Part shown: in pieces, positions 34,506 to 42,286 of the stretch
Position numbering within the stretch: the first letter of the stretch is position 1
How the letters are laid out: the number at the start of each line of letters is the position of its first letter
Assembly: GCA_947165365.1 (NCBI GenBank)
Contig: CAMVAF010000006.1
Span: 1 to 52,876, forward strand
DNA: 52,876 nucleotides
From: an uncultured Clostridia bacterium
GTDB taxonomy: Bacteria; Bacillota_I; Bacilli_A; RF39; UBA660
Direction: 5' to 3'
The notes under the pieces: model-generated
The model's database searches: none
What the model was told of the DNA's origin: nothing
What the model saw: only the letters and a program-made list of their open reading frames with translations
Position numbers and translations under genes: made by a program

Positions 34506-35756
34506 ATGAAAAAAAATATTAAATTTATTATCATAGGAATTGTAATTTTTATTATAGTGATTATTACATCATTATATATTATAAATATAAATAATACTAA
34601 AATAATATTAAATCAAAAAAATTTAGAAATAACTATCGGAGGAGAAGAGAAAATACTTATAAAAAAAACTAAAAATCATTTAATAAATAAAAAAATAACT
34701 TGGTCTAGTAGTAATAATAATGTTGCTATAGTAAATAATGATGGAGTAGTTAAAGGATTAAGTAAAGGAAATACTATTATTACAGCAAGAACAAGTAATG
34801 GAAAAGAAGTACAATGTAATGTTATTGTTAATGAATTAAATTGCCCTATGGATAGTAAAATTCATTTTATTAATACAGGTAGTTCTGATGCCTTTTTAAT
34901 AGAAAGTTGTGGTCATTATGGACTTGTAGATGCCTCTAATGCCTATAATGATGGAACCAAAAAGTCTGTATCAGGTTATCAAAATTCTGTAGAACATGTT
35001 ACCGATTATTTAAACAAGATAATGGGGTGTAATGGCATAAATTGTAAAGGAAAACTTGATTTTGTTATCGCTACTCATTCTCATTCCGATCATATTGGTG
35101 GTATGGTTAAAATTGCCAATGTTTTTACAGATTCAAATACCAAATATTTCTATCGTAAGTATATTAAAACTAGAGATGATGTAACCAAAGATTGGGATAA
35201 TCAAGGATATTATGATAGAGCAGTCAAAGCCATGGAAAATGCTGGTGCTAAAATGATTGAGATAACTGATAATGATCCAGTATTTAATTTTTATGATTTT
35301 AATATATTTTTGATGAATACCAACAAAGTAAATAAGGATGAATTAGAAAAAGGTCTTGCAAGAAGTGAAAATAAAAATTCTATTATTGAATTAATTGTTC
35401 ACCGAAATGGTGTAAAAACCTTATTAGCATCTGATATGGAAGAAGAAGATGAAAGAAGAGTTCAAGATAAAATAGGCAAAGTTGATATTTTCAAAGTAGG
35501 ACATCATAGTTGGAATTGGTCAAATTCTAAAGAATTTCTTGAAAAATTAAAACCAGATCATATGATAATTACAAATAATACTATTATTGACAAAGATCGT
35601 ATATGCTATGGATTAAAAATAAATCCTCATGCTAAAGTATATTTAACCTCAAGTGTTAATGATGCTATCATTGCAGTTTATTCCCAAGATGGATATCAGT
35701 TAATGAATGATGAAGAAAAAATTGTTTTAGAAAGCGACATTTGTAATATAAATTAA
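34506..35756 (+). CDS. BIG2 plus metallo-beta-lactamase-fold surface hydrolase (ComEC C-terminal-like)
   Basis: A 416-residue membrane-anchored, extracellular protein. A membrane segment (about 6-27) is followed by one BIG2 domain (about 32-115: ITWSSSNNNVAIVNNDGVVKG) and an MBL-fold domain (about 118-370). The MBL metal motif ATHSHSDHIGG lies near residue 190, followed by LLASDMEEEDE and FKVGHHSWNWS. The arrangement resembles stand-alone ComEC/Rec2 C-terminal hydrolases, which act on nucleic acid or phosphoesters. The actual substrate is unknown. It has its own promoter; SD GGAGG supports the start. Confidence 0.85.
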   Translation: MKKNIKFIIIGIVIFIIVIITSLYIININNTKIILNQKNLEITIGGEEKILIKKTKNHLINKKITWSSSNNNVAIVNNDGVVKGLSKGNTIITARTSNGKEVQCNVIVNELNCPMDSKIHFINTGSSDAFLIESCGHYGLVDASNAYNDGTKKSVSGYQNSVEHVTDYLNKIMGCNGINCKGKLDFVIATHSHSDHIGGMVKIANVFTDSNTKYFYRKYIKTRDDVTKDWDNQGYYDRAVKAMENAGAKMIEITDNDPVFNFYDFNIFLMNTNKVNKDELEKGLARSENKNSIIELIVHRNGVKTLLASDMEEEDERRVQDKIGKVDIFKVGHHSWNWSNSKEFLEKLKPDHMIITNNTIIDKDRICYGLKINPHAKVYLTSSVNDAIIAVYSQDGYQLMNDEEKIVLESDICNIN

Positions 35757-35810
35757 TAATATCTAATGTATTAAAAAACAATATATATCCATAATAATAT
35801 TGGTGAAACT

Positions 35811-36515
35811 ATGAACGATATTATAACTGTAATAATAAAAGGTACTGTATCTTTAATATTCTTGTTTTTTGTAATAAAAATTCTTGGTAAGAAACAAGTT
35901 AGTCAATTAAATATCTTTGATTACGTAATAGGAATAAGTCTTGGTAATATTGCAGCTGAAATGACTATAAATAGTGATATCACTATTATTGAAGGTTTTC
36001 TTGCTATGACTATCTATGGACTTTGTTCTTTATTTGTATCATTTATAACTACCAAAAGTATTATTGCAAGAAGATTCATATCAGGTGTTCCCATTGTTTT
36101 AATGGCACATGGTAAAATAAGTAAAGAACAACTAAAAAAAGTAAAACTCGATATTAATGATTTAATGCAAGATGCTAGAGAAGATGGAATCTTTGATTTA
36201 AGTGAGGTTGATTATGCCATCATGGAAGTTAGTGGTAAAGTAACTTTTCTATTAAAGTCCAAATATGATTCTGTAACAAAGGAAGATATGAAAATAAATG
36301 AAAAAGATAAAGGTTTATGTGCTAATCTTATCCTAGATGGCAATATCATGGAAAATAATTTAAAAAACATTGGTAAGGACAAGAAATGGTTATTAGAGAA
36401 ACTAAAAAAGTATCACAAAAAACCAGAAGATATTTTCTTATTAACTTATAATGAAAATGATGAAATAAATATCTTTGACACTGATACCAATTTTAATCTT
36501 CGTATATTAGAATAA
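35811..36515 (+). CDS. DUF421 (YetF-type) membrane protein
   Basis: A 234-residue protein. Three N-terminal membrane helices include VIKILGKKQVSQLNIFDYVIGISLGNIAAEM, the DUF421 hallmark. A cytosolic domain follows, with FISGVPIVLMAHGKISKEQLKK, ARQ-like DLMQDAREDGIFDLSEVDYAIMEVSGKVTFL and a C-terminal alpha/beta part. In Bacillus the YetF family includes spore germination and permeability factors. Short 5' gap to the MBL gene; own terminator. Confidence 0.87.
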   Translation: MNDIITVIIKGTVSLIFLFFVIKILGKKQVSQLNIFDYVIGISLGNIAAEMTINSDITIIEGFLAMTIYGLCSLFVSFITTKSIIARRFISGVPIVLMAHGKISKEQLKKVKLDINDLMQDAREDGIFDLSEVDYAIMEVSGKVTFLLKSKYDSVTKEDMKINEKDKGLCANLILDGNIMENNLKNIGKDKKWLLEKLKKYHKKPEDIFLLTYNENDEINIFDTDTNFNLRILE

Positions 36516-36539
36516 GTGTATTATTAATACACTTTTTTT
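36515..36539 (+). terminator. Terminator of the DUF421 gene
   Basis: AGTGTATT (36515-36522) with AATACACT (36526-36533), 3-base loop, T tail. Confidence 0.88.
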
Positions 36540-36580
36540 GTTTTATATAAAATTATTATTAAAATATCCATGAAAAACAA

Positions 36581-36609
36581 TTGCATTATTTTAAACTTTA
36601 TGCTATATT
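36581..36609 (+). promoter_or_regulatory. Promoter of rpsF-ssb-rpsR
   Basis: TTGCAT (36581-36586), 17-base spacer, TATATT (36604-36609). Confidence 0.65.
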
Positions 36610-36614
36610 ATTAA

Positions 36615-36660
36615 CCGAGTAAGAAATTGCTCCTTGGCGAAGAGCCCGTATAGTCCAAAA
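36615..36660 (+). promoter_or_regulatory. rpsF leader: Candidate S6:S18 ribosomal leader
   Basis: The rpsF 5' leader is locally G+C-rich. A stem GCTC/GAGC with a loop CTTGGCGAA is followed directly by CCG, and a second CCGAG upstream can pair alternatively with CTTGG. A hairpin next to CCG is the hallmark of the autoregulatory S6:S18 motif. The assignment rests on position and this pattern only. Confidence 0.45.
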
Positions 36661-36672
36661 GGAGGTGTAGAT

Positions 36673-36960
36673 ATGAGAAACTATGAAGTTATGTTTATAG
36701 TAAGACCTAATCTAGAAGATGAAGCTACTAATGCTTTATGTGAAAACATGAAAAAAGTATTAGAAGATAAAGGTGCTACTATTAATGAAGTAGTTAATAT
36801 GGGAAGACGTGAACTTGCTTATGAAGTAAGAAAATTCAATAATGGAAATTACTTTTTATTTAAATTAACTAGTGATAAAGAAGCTGTTAAAGAATTTGAT
36901 CGTGTTGCTAATATTAATGAAGATATTATAAGACACATTGTTGTAAAAAGAGAGGATTAA
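36673..36960 (+). CDS. rpsF: Ribosomal protein S6
   Basis: A 95-residue bS6: MRNYEVMFIVRPNLEDEA at the N-terminus, then VVNMGRRELAYEVRKFNNGNYFL and RHIVVKRED at the end. It binds 16S rRNA in the 30S platform with S18. An upstream in-frame ATG at 36634 would add leader-derived residues; AGGAGGTG just before 36673 fixes the start. First gene of the rpsF-ssb-rpsR operon. Confidence 0.96.
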   Translation: MRNYEVMFIVRPNLEDEATNALCENMKKVLEDKGATINEVVNMGRRELAYEVRKFNNGNYFLFKLTSDKEAVKEFDRVANINEDIIRHIVVKRED

Positions 36961-36965
36961 GAAGT

Positions 36966-37424
36966 ATGAATAAAGTTTTTTTAATAGGAAGACTAACAAG
37001 AGATCCAGAACTTAGATATTCAGCAAGTAATACTGCTGTTATGAGATGTGCAATTGCCGTTGATCGACAATTTGTAAGAGAAGGCGAAGAAAGAGGCGCT
37101 GATTTCATTAATATTGTAGCATTTTCCAATCGTGCTGAAACAATGAATAAGTATTTAACAAAAGGAAGTAAAATAGCTATTGAAGGAAGAATTCAAACAG
37201 GAAGTTATGATGATAAAGATGGAAAGAAAGTTTATACAACTGATGTTTTAGTAGATAACTTTGAATTCTGTGATAATAGAAATTCTGGTAATGAAACAAC
37301 AAACTATTCAAGTCCAGAAACTGCAAGTGAACCACAAGAATCAACTGGTTCATCAAGTGCAAATGATCCTTTTGCTGATTTCGGAGCTAAAATCGAAGTA
37401 GACGATAATGAATTACCATTCTAG
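36966..37424 (+). CDS. ssb: Single-stranded DNA-binding protein
   Basis: A 152-residue SSB. An OB fold covers about 1-105 ([55 protein letters not shown] is the typical strand 4-5 region). A disordered Ser/Glu/Asn linker follows, ending in the acidic tip DDNELPF that recruits repair and replication proteins. Between rpsF and rpsR as in most Firmicutes. Confidence 0.96.
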   Translation: MNKVFLIGRLTRDPELRYSASNTAVMRCAIAVDRQFVREGEERGADFINIVAFSNRAETMNKYLTKGSKIAIEGRIQTGSYDDKDGKKVYTTDVLVDNFEFCDNRNSGNETTNYSSPETASEPQESTGSSSANDPFADFGAKIEVDDNELPF

Positions 37425-37437
37425 AAAAGGAGGAAAT

Positions 37438-37653
37438 ATGGCAGAGTTTTATAAAAAGAAAAAGAAAGTATGCTATATGTGTACTGGAAAAGATATTGAT
37501 TATAAAGATGTAGATATCTTAAAAAAATATATTAATGATAAAGGTAAAATTTTACCAAGACGTGTAACAGGTGCTTGTGCTAAACATCAAAGATGTATTG
37601 CTGAACAAATTAAAAAAGCAAGAGCAATTGCCCTTTTACCTTATACAAAATAA
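37438..37653 (+). CDS. rpsR: Ribosomal protein S18, cysteine-bearing form
   Basis: A 71-residue bS18 with [33 protein letters not shown] and [11 protein letters not shown]. The CxxC plus later Cys and His fit the zinc-binding (C+) variant. An in-frame ATG at 37408 lies inside ssb; AAGGAGG just before 37438 sets the start. Confidence 0.96.
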   Translation: MAEFYKKKKKVCYMCTGKDIDYKDVDILKKYINDKGKILPRRVTGACAKHQRCIAEQIKKARAIALLPYTK

Positions 37654-37677
37654 TAAGAATATTTAACAGTATTTTGT
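37645..37677 (+). terminator. Possible terminator of rpsR
   Basis: ACAAAATA (37645-37652) with TATTTTGT (37670-37677), long loop, overlapping the stop codon. AT-rich, so only tentative. Confidence 0.35.
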
Positions 37678-37696
37678 GTAAAATTATTAAAAAGTA

Positions 37697-37725
37697 TTGA
37701 AATAAATAAAAAATATTTGTATACT
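37697..37725 (+). promoter_or_regulatory. Promoter of convergent small RNA 2
   Basis: TTGAAA (37697-37702), 17-base spacer, TATACT (37720-37725). A weaker alternative nearer the hairpin is TTGTAT (37774-37779) with TAAAAT (37798-37803), 18-base spacer. Confidence 0.6.
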
Positions 37726-37731
37726 AATGTT

Positions 37732-37905
37732 GTATAGTAAAGATTTTCTTTACTAAGATAAATCTTTAAAAGATTGTATTTTGTGCACAATTTTGCATAA
37801 AATAAAAAAAGAGATACACTGTTTTTTGCAAGAGGTGTTTCTCTGTTCAATTTAATAGTCTAAATTGTTTTGAAAAAAACACCCTACATTGTAAGGTGCT
37901 TTTTT
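37732..37905 (+). ncRNA. Convergent small RNA, candidate antitoxin RNA 2
   Basis: No plausible frame. The RNA holds a small hairpin (37736-37754), then a stronger one with arms AGAGATACAC (37810-37819) and GTGTTTCTCT (37835-37844). The segment CTCTGTTC (37841-37848) is complementary, with one G-U, to GAACGGAG of the opposite-strand ribosome binding site. The same hairpin and anti-SD sequence occurs in the leader of the minus-strand transcript (38069 down to 38036). It ends at a bidirectional terminator. The 5' end is uncertain (about 37732 or about 37809). Confidence 0.55.
37873..37905. terminator. Bidirectional terminator of locus 2
   Basis: CACC (37880-37883) with GGTG (37895-37898), extended inward by three pairs past one mismatch. 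A7 on the left and T6 on the right give a T run to both transcripts. Confidence 0.75.
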
Positions 37906-37911
37906 CTTGTT

Positions 37912-37977
37912 CTAATGCTGTTTGGTTTCTACAATTATTAAGTAGACTATTGCTAGAGCAAAGACTACTAGTTCCAT
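37912..37977 (-). CDS. Short hydrophobic peptide, type I toxin candidate 2 (start uncertain, possibly frameshifted)
   Basis: On the minus strand, GGAGGTG (38013-38007) leads to an ATG at 37999, whose frame (MFKKGKL...) is not hydrophobic and reads through the terminator. An ATG at 38006 gives a 12-codon frame ending just after the ATG at 37977. That third frame encodes 21 residues with a membrane helix (FALAIVYLIIV) and tail ETKQH. Two readings fit: the 12-codon frame is a coupling leader, like mok for hok; or a one-base shift separates MFKKGKL from the hydrophobic part. Promoter, SD-hiding leader and convergent RNA match locus 1. Confidence 0.5.
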   Translation of the reverse strand: MELVVFALAIVYLIIVETKQH

Positions 37978-38008
37978 GCAGTTTTCCTTTCTTGAACATT
38001 GAACATCA

Positions 38009-38069
38009 CCTCCGTTCTTTAAATTATAATAGTTTATTGAACAGAGGACACCTAAACAAGTATATCTCT
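38009..38069 (-). promoter_or_regulatory. Leader of toxin candidate 2: hairpin plus anti-SD/SD stem
   Basis: Reading leftward: AGAGATATAC (38069-38060), then GGTGTCCTCT pairing with it imperfectly. CCTCTGTTC (38047-38039) pairs over nine positions, one G-U, with GAACGGAGG (38017-38009), which includes the ribosome binding site. It repeats, on the opposite strand, the sequence of small RNA 2. Confidence 0.6.
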
Positions 38070-38077
38070 TGTGTTTC

Positions 38078-38106
38078 ATTATAAACTGATTAAAACATAA
38101 AATCAA
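38078..38106 (-). promoter_or_regulatory. Promoter of toxin candidate 2 mRNA
   Basis: Minus strand: TTGATT (38106-38101), 17-base spacer, perfect TATAAT (38083-38078). The start point falls at the first base of the leader hairpin. Confidence 0.75.
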
Positions 38107-38141
38107 TTTATTTGCAAAAAGTTTACACTTTTAAAAGAAAA

Positions 38142-38165
38142 ATATCCACAAAAATGTGGATAAAA
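38142..38165 (-). terminator. Terminator after the BclA-like fragment
   Basis: Minus strand: ATCCACA and TGTGGAT arms around an AT loop, followed by T5. It lies directly after the stop codon of the fragment. Confidence 0.75.
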
Positions 38166-38429
38166 TTATGCAATTTGTTTAATCACAAGATGAGCAGAAA
38201 CTTGTTCATTACCACCAGCGTTTGGTGTAATAGTAAGAGCTGTAGTATTTCCAACAGCATTAATTACCGAAATAATAGCATTTGCTGTAGTAGTTGTAAT
38301 AATAAAATTACCACTAATATTACTTGTTCCAGTAGTTCTACCTGTAACTGTATAATCAATAGGGGTACCATCTACTGTAATTTGAAGTTGTCCTGCTTCT
38401 GTAACTGGAACATCAAAATAAACTTCTCT
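38166..38429 (-). pseudogene. C-terminal fragment of a BclA/collagen-like surface protein
   Basis: The minus-strand frame is open from a TGA (38432-38430) to TAA at 38168-38166 but has no start codon at its head. It encodes a beta-rich domain: EVYFDVPVTEAGQLQITVDG, GNFIITTTTANAIISVINAV, then TITPNAGGNEQVSAHLVIKQ. This is the TNF-like C-terminal domain typical of BclA and other collagen-like exosporium or filament proteins. The Gly-X-Y region and N-terminus are missing, so it is a remnant, though its own terminator survives. Confidence 0.65.
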
Positions 38430-38536
38430 TCATTTTTACATATTGCATAAACACAAACTTTATATTTATTCATATTTATAGTATATGTAATAAATATAAA
38501 TTAGTTAAAAATATCTTAATAAATTCTCCTAAATCA

Positions 38537-38565
38537 TTGTTAAAAATCAAATAATTTTGTATAAT
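38537..38565 (+). promoter_or_regulatory. Promoter of the vanY-telA operon
   Basis: TTGTTA (38537-38542), 17-base spacer, TATAAT (38560-38565). The start point should be near 38572, only a few bases before the first ATG. Confidence 0.7.
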
Positions 38566-38580
38566 TATATTGTGATGTGT

Positions 38581-39447
38581 ATGAGATTAAAAAAAAGTGT
38601 TAAAAGATGGTTAATAGTAATTTTATTTGCTATTATTATAATTATAGGTATATTTATTTTTAAGGAAAAAAATAACTATGAGACGAAAGAAGAGGTTAAG
38701 GAAATGCCAGAAGCAAATACTGAACCAGTATATAAAGATTACGGTCATGAATTTAATTTAACTTATGGTAATTATCTTGAAAAATATTATGATAGATACT
38801 TAAAATATAAAGAAAAACATCCAGAATACTCAGATGACTTAATTATCACTTATGTAAATATTGGTTTAGATAATCCATTCTATACTAATATGGAAGATAC
38901 TAATATGGATGATGGTATCTTGGTTTTATGTAATAAGTATCATACTTTAAAAAGTAATTATGTACCGGATTTAGTATCACTTAATGGTTATGGTGGTGGA
39001 CAAATGGCCAAAGTAGCCGCCCCTCACTACAAAGAAATGATTAATGCTGCTAAAACTGATGGAATAAAACTTTTTAATGTATCAGGTTATCGTAGTTATT
39101 CGACGCAAAAAACATTATATAATAATTATGTTAAAAGAGATGGTACTGAAAAAGCTGATACTTATTCAGCAAGAGCGGGAACATCAGAACACCAAACAGG
39201 ACTAGCCAGTGATATTAATACCGCTAGTAGTAAAGCTCATTTTGAAAATACTAAAGAATATAAATGGTTAATAGAAAATTCTTATAAATATGGATTTATT
39301 TTAAGATATCCCGAAAGTAAAACCTTTATTACAGGATATAAATATGAACCATGGCATTATCGTTATGTAGGTGTGGATGTTGCAACCATTATTCATGAAA
39401 AGGATATCACATATGAAGAATACTATGCAACATATATATTAAAATAA
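38581..39447 (+). CDS. vanY: VanY-type D-alanyl-D-alanine carboxypeptidase (M15B)
   Basis: A 288-residue membrane-anchored peptidase. A basic N-terminus and one helix (about 10-28) precede the M15B domain, with FNVSGYRSYSTQKTLYNNYV, the zinc-site SEHQTGLASDIN (His and Asp) and EPWHYRYVG (Glu and His). It trims D-Ala from peptidoglycan stems. A TTG at 38557 would start inside the promoter. ATG at 38575 or 38581 lies 3-9 bases after the predicted transcription start with no SD, so the mRNA is nearly leaderless. First gene of a six-gene operon to telA. Confidence 0.9.
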   Translation: MRLKKSVKRWLIVILFAIIIIIGIFIFKEKNNYETKEEVKEMPEANTEPVYKDYGHEFNLTYGNYLEKYYDRYLKYKEKHPEYSDDLIITYVNIGLDNPFYTNMEDTNMDDGILVLCNKYHTLKSNYVPDLVSLNGYGGGQMAKVAAPHYKEMINAAKTDGIKLFNVSGYRSYSTQKTLYNNYVKRDGTEKADTYSARAGTSEHQTGLASDINTASSKAHFENTKEYKWLIENSYKYGFILRYPESKTFITGYKYEPWHYRYVGVDVATIIHEKDITYEEYYATYILK

Positions 39448-39457
39448 AGGTGGTAAA

Positions 39458-40063
39458 ATGAAAAAAAATAGACATAAAAAAAAGAAATCTTCTGATTACT
39501 TTATTACATTCATGTTTATTTCCATCCTTGTACCATTTATTACTGGTATTATTATGATAATGATAGATGATTATAGAGGAGTTCTTGATAGTAATAATAG
39601 AGGAATTTATATGATACTATCATCTTTTGCAATAATGTATATTGACTTTTGTGTTATTGTATTGCATAAAGTATTTACGTATAGTAAGAAAGCATTTCTT
39701 ATTACTATTGTAATATCTTTAGTTTTGATTGGCTTTGGTTTGTTTTTTACTATAAAAGGTAATGATGAGAAAAGTGAAGAATGTACTATACTAGAAGTAG
39801 GTGAATCAACCATTTTAGTTAAGTTTCAGGATATAGAATTAAATATTAAAAAACCAAATTTGAAAAAAGTAGCTATCGGAAATAATATTAAGGTATATTA
39901 TAATGGTGATAATATTGATGATGTGCATTTTATCAATTATTCACATATAAGTAGTGTTTGTTTAATAATTGGTTTTATGTTCCTATTATTTGGAGGAATT
40001 TTTTTAATAATTTTGTATTCAAGTTATAAAAATACAAAGAAAATAAGAAAGGATAGATTATGA
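39458..40063 (+). CDS. Membrane protein with extracytoplasmic beta domain (DUF3592-like layout)
   Basis: A 201-residue protein with four hydrophobic helices (about 14-34, 48-66, 74-95 and 165-190). A small beta domain lies between the third and fourth (ECTILEVGESTILVKFQDIE, KVYYNGDNIDD), a layout like DUF3592 proteins; the match is by architecture only. Basic at both ends. SD AAAGGTGG precedes the ATG. It overlaps the next gene by four bases (ATGA). Confidence 0.65.
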   Translation: MKKNRHKKKKSSDYFITFMFISILVPFITGIIMIMIDDYRGVLDSNNRGIYMILSSFAIMYIDFCVIVLHKVFTYSKKAFLITIVISLVLIGFGLFFTIKGNDEKSEECTILEVGESTILVKFQDIELNIKKPNLKKVAIGNNIKVYYNGDNIDDVHFINYSHISSVCLIIGFMFLLFGGIFLIILYSSYKNTKKIRKDRL

Positions 40064-41667
40064 ATAAAAGTAAAGTTAATTTTTGGACAATTCTTTTTAT
40101 TGCTGTAATTATTTATTTTGGTTTTGGTATAATTAGTAAAGTTAATAAAAAAATTATTAATCATTATGATAACAATGATAATTATGTATATAGTGATAGT
40201 ATTTTTAGTTTAATAACAACCCCCGAAAATAAAATTATGGAAGATACTATTAAAACATATTTAACTAAAAAAGGTTATGATGTTGAAATATCATACGCTG
40301 ATAATCTTGATATCGTTGATAAATTAAATGGGGGAGAGAAATATGATGCTATTTGGGCAAGTAATTCCATTTGGCTAGATAATTTAAATAATATATCGAC
40401 AAGTGATTCTAAATCAACTAGTATAACTCCAATTACTTTTGGTATTAAAAAAAGTAAAGCTGAAAAATTAGGTTTAGTTAATAAAAATGTTAAAATGAGT
40501 GATATTCTAACTTTGATTAAGAATAAAGAATTAACATTTAGTATGGCAAATCCTATTAATACTAATAGTGGAGCTTCAAGTTATTTAAATATTTTAACAA
40601 CACTTGCAGGAAACCCTGATGTTTTAACTAGTAAAGATTTAAATAATAATAAACTTAAAGAAGATATGAAAAGTTTCTTTCAAGGATTAGCAAGAACTTC
40701 TGGAGATGAAGATTTCCTAGAAAAATCATTTATTAATGGTGATTATGATGCAGCTTTTACTTATGAATCATCGATCATTAATATTAATAAAGAATTAGAG
40801 AGACTTCATAAAGAAACCCTGTATGCCATATATCCAATTGATGGAGTAGTTGTTTGTGATTCACCACTTGTTTATATTAATAATCATAATGATGCAAAAA
40901 AAGAAGCGTTTCATACCTTACAAGAATATATTTTAAGTGGTGAAGGACAAGATATCTTACTTCGTAATGGAAGACGTACATGGTATGGTGGAACCACTAA
41001 TGAGGCTCCCCAAGATACCTTTAAAAAAGAGTGGGGTATTGATACCACGAAATACATATCCCCTCTAAAGTATCCCAATCAATCTGTTATTAAAGAAGCT
41101 TTAAAAATGTATGTAGAGGAACTAAGAAAGCCTGTTCATGTAGTATTTTGTCTAGATTATTCAGGTAGTATGTATGGTGATGGATATGCATCACTTGTCA
41201 ATGCCATGGATTATATCTTTACTGATAAAGCTACTGCAAATATGATTAATTTCACTGAAAAAGATAAAGTTGATGTTCTGGCTTTCGGAACCAATGTTCA
41301 TAAAATAGGTAGTGAAAAAGGTAATAACACCGGAAAACTTTTAGATAAAATAAGAGAGTATGAAGTAAATGGTGCTACCGCTCTTTATCCAGCAGCAATT
41401 GATGCTTTAAAACTTTTAAAAGACGAAAATGATAACTTTAACACATCAATTATTCTTATGACTGATGGTGATGGAAATATTGGTACATTTAAAGAACTTG
41501 AAAATACGTATCACGAAATTAATAAAGATATTCCAATTTACTCTATAACCTTTGGTTACGCTAATGAAGAGCAATTAAATAAAATGGCTAGTTTATCTAA
41601 TGGTAAAGTCTTTGATGGAAAAACTAATTTAACTGAAGCCTTTAAAACAGTAAGAGGTTATAATTAA
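40060..41667 (+). CDS. Solute-binding-like domain fused to a VWA domain
   Basis: A 535-residue membrane-anchored extracytoplasmic protein. A membrane segment (about 8-25) leads to a periplasmic-binding-protein type II domain at about 45-340 (IMEDTIKTYLTKKGYDVEIS, KYDAIWASNSIWLDNL). A von Willebrand A domain at about 360-530 has a complete MIDAS start DYSGSM (366-371), with the threonine and aspartate positions in VNGATALYPAAI and LMTDGDG. The fusion pairs a ligand-binding module with a metal-dependent adhesion module. In gut Firmicutes such genes accompany XpaC-TelA genes, as here. Confidence 0.85.
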   Translation: MNKSKVNFWTILFIAVIIYFGFGIISKVNKKIINHYDNNDNYVYSDSIFSLITTPENKIMEDTIKTYLTKKGYDVEISYADNLDIVDKLNGGEKYDAIWASNSIWLDNLNNISTSDSKSTSITPITFGIKKSKAEKLGLVNKNVKMSDILTLIKNKELTFSMANPINTNSGASSYLNILTTLAGNPDVLTSKDLNNNKLKEDMKSFFQGLARTSGDEDFLEKSFINGDYDAAFTYESSIININKELERLHKETLYAIYPIDGVVVCDSPLVYINNHNDAKKEAFHTLQEYILSGEGQDILLRNGRRTWYGGTTNEAPQDTFKKEWGIDTTKYISPLKYPNQSVIKEALKMYVEELRKPVHVVFCLDYSGSMYGDGYASLVNAMDYIFTDKATANMINFTEKDKVDVLAFGTNVHKIGSEKGNNTGKLLDKIREYEVNGATALYPAAIDALKLLKDENDNFNTSIILMTDGDGNIGTFKELENTYHEINKDIPIYSITFGYANEEQLNKMASLSNGKVFDGKTNLTEAFKTVRGYN

Positions 41668-41668
41668 T

Positions 41669-42286
41669 ATGAATAAAAATATTATATCAAGTGTTGTAGG
41701 AGCAGGGTTCTTTGCCGTAGGATACCTTGGACTTTCTCTGGCGCTTCCCCCAGCACTTGCTTTAGGAGCAGTATCTTTTGTAGCATCTGAACTAATTGTT
41801 AATGGTGCCGATAAAAAAATAGAAGAAAGAAAAGAACTATCATTTAATGAAAAAATAAATGAAGCAAGAAAAGATAATAAACATATTAAAGAAATAATTT
41901 CGAATATCGAAGATGAAGAAGTTTGTAAAGATTTAGATGAAATAACTAAGTCCACTACTAAAATTATTAATTATATTGAAAAAAATAAATTAAAAAATAA
42001 AACTTCTGATAAATTTTTTGAGTACTATTTACCAGTTTGTGTTAAAATAGTAGATAGATACGACGACATTGAAAATCAAAGATTAACAAGCAGTGATAGT
42101 AAAAAATTCATGAATGATGGAAAAAGAATAATTAAAGATACGAATAATTCATTTAAAAAAATCCTTGATAGTTTATATCAAAGTGATATTGCAAACGCTG
42201 AAGCTGAAATGAAAGTATTTAATTCAATATTAAAATCAGATGGATATGATGAAAGTATCTTAGAAAGTGGTGATGATAATGAATAA
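41669..42286 (+). CDS. xpaC: XpaC-family (5-bromo-4-chloroindolyl phosphate hydrolysis) protein
   Basis: A 205-residue protein. A hydrophobic N-terminus (about 8-45, probably two short helices) precedes a helical cytosolic part with KINEARKDNKHIKEIISNIE and a C-terminal four-helix-like segment containing KRIIKDTNNSFKKILDSLY. This is the XpaC pattern; the name comes from an old phenotype and the molecular role is unclear. XpaC and TelA are encoded together in many Firmicutes, and they bracket a solute-binding gene here. Confidence 0.8.
   Translation: MNKNIISSVVGAGFFAVGYLGLSLALPPALALGAVSFVASELIVNGADKKIEERKELSFNEKINEARKDNKHIKEIISNIEDEEVCKDLDEITKSTTKIINYIEKNKLKNKTSDKFFEYYLPVCVKIVDRYDDIENQRLTSSDSKKFMNDGKRIIKDTNNSFKKILDSLYQSDIANAEAEMKVFNSILKSDGYDESILESGDDNE

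Noticed and set aside
38142..38168. DnaA-box-like TGTGGATAA
   Set aside because: A single perfect box inside a terminator hairpin; no cluster or AT-rich unwinding element nearby, so it is not an origin.
38112..38450. 112-codon plus-strand open frame
   Set aside because: It is the reverse shadow of the BclA-like fragment; the product is Cys/Asn/Ser-rich without domain logic, while the minus strand reads as a clear beta domain.
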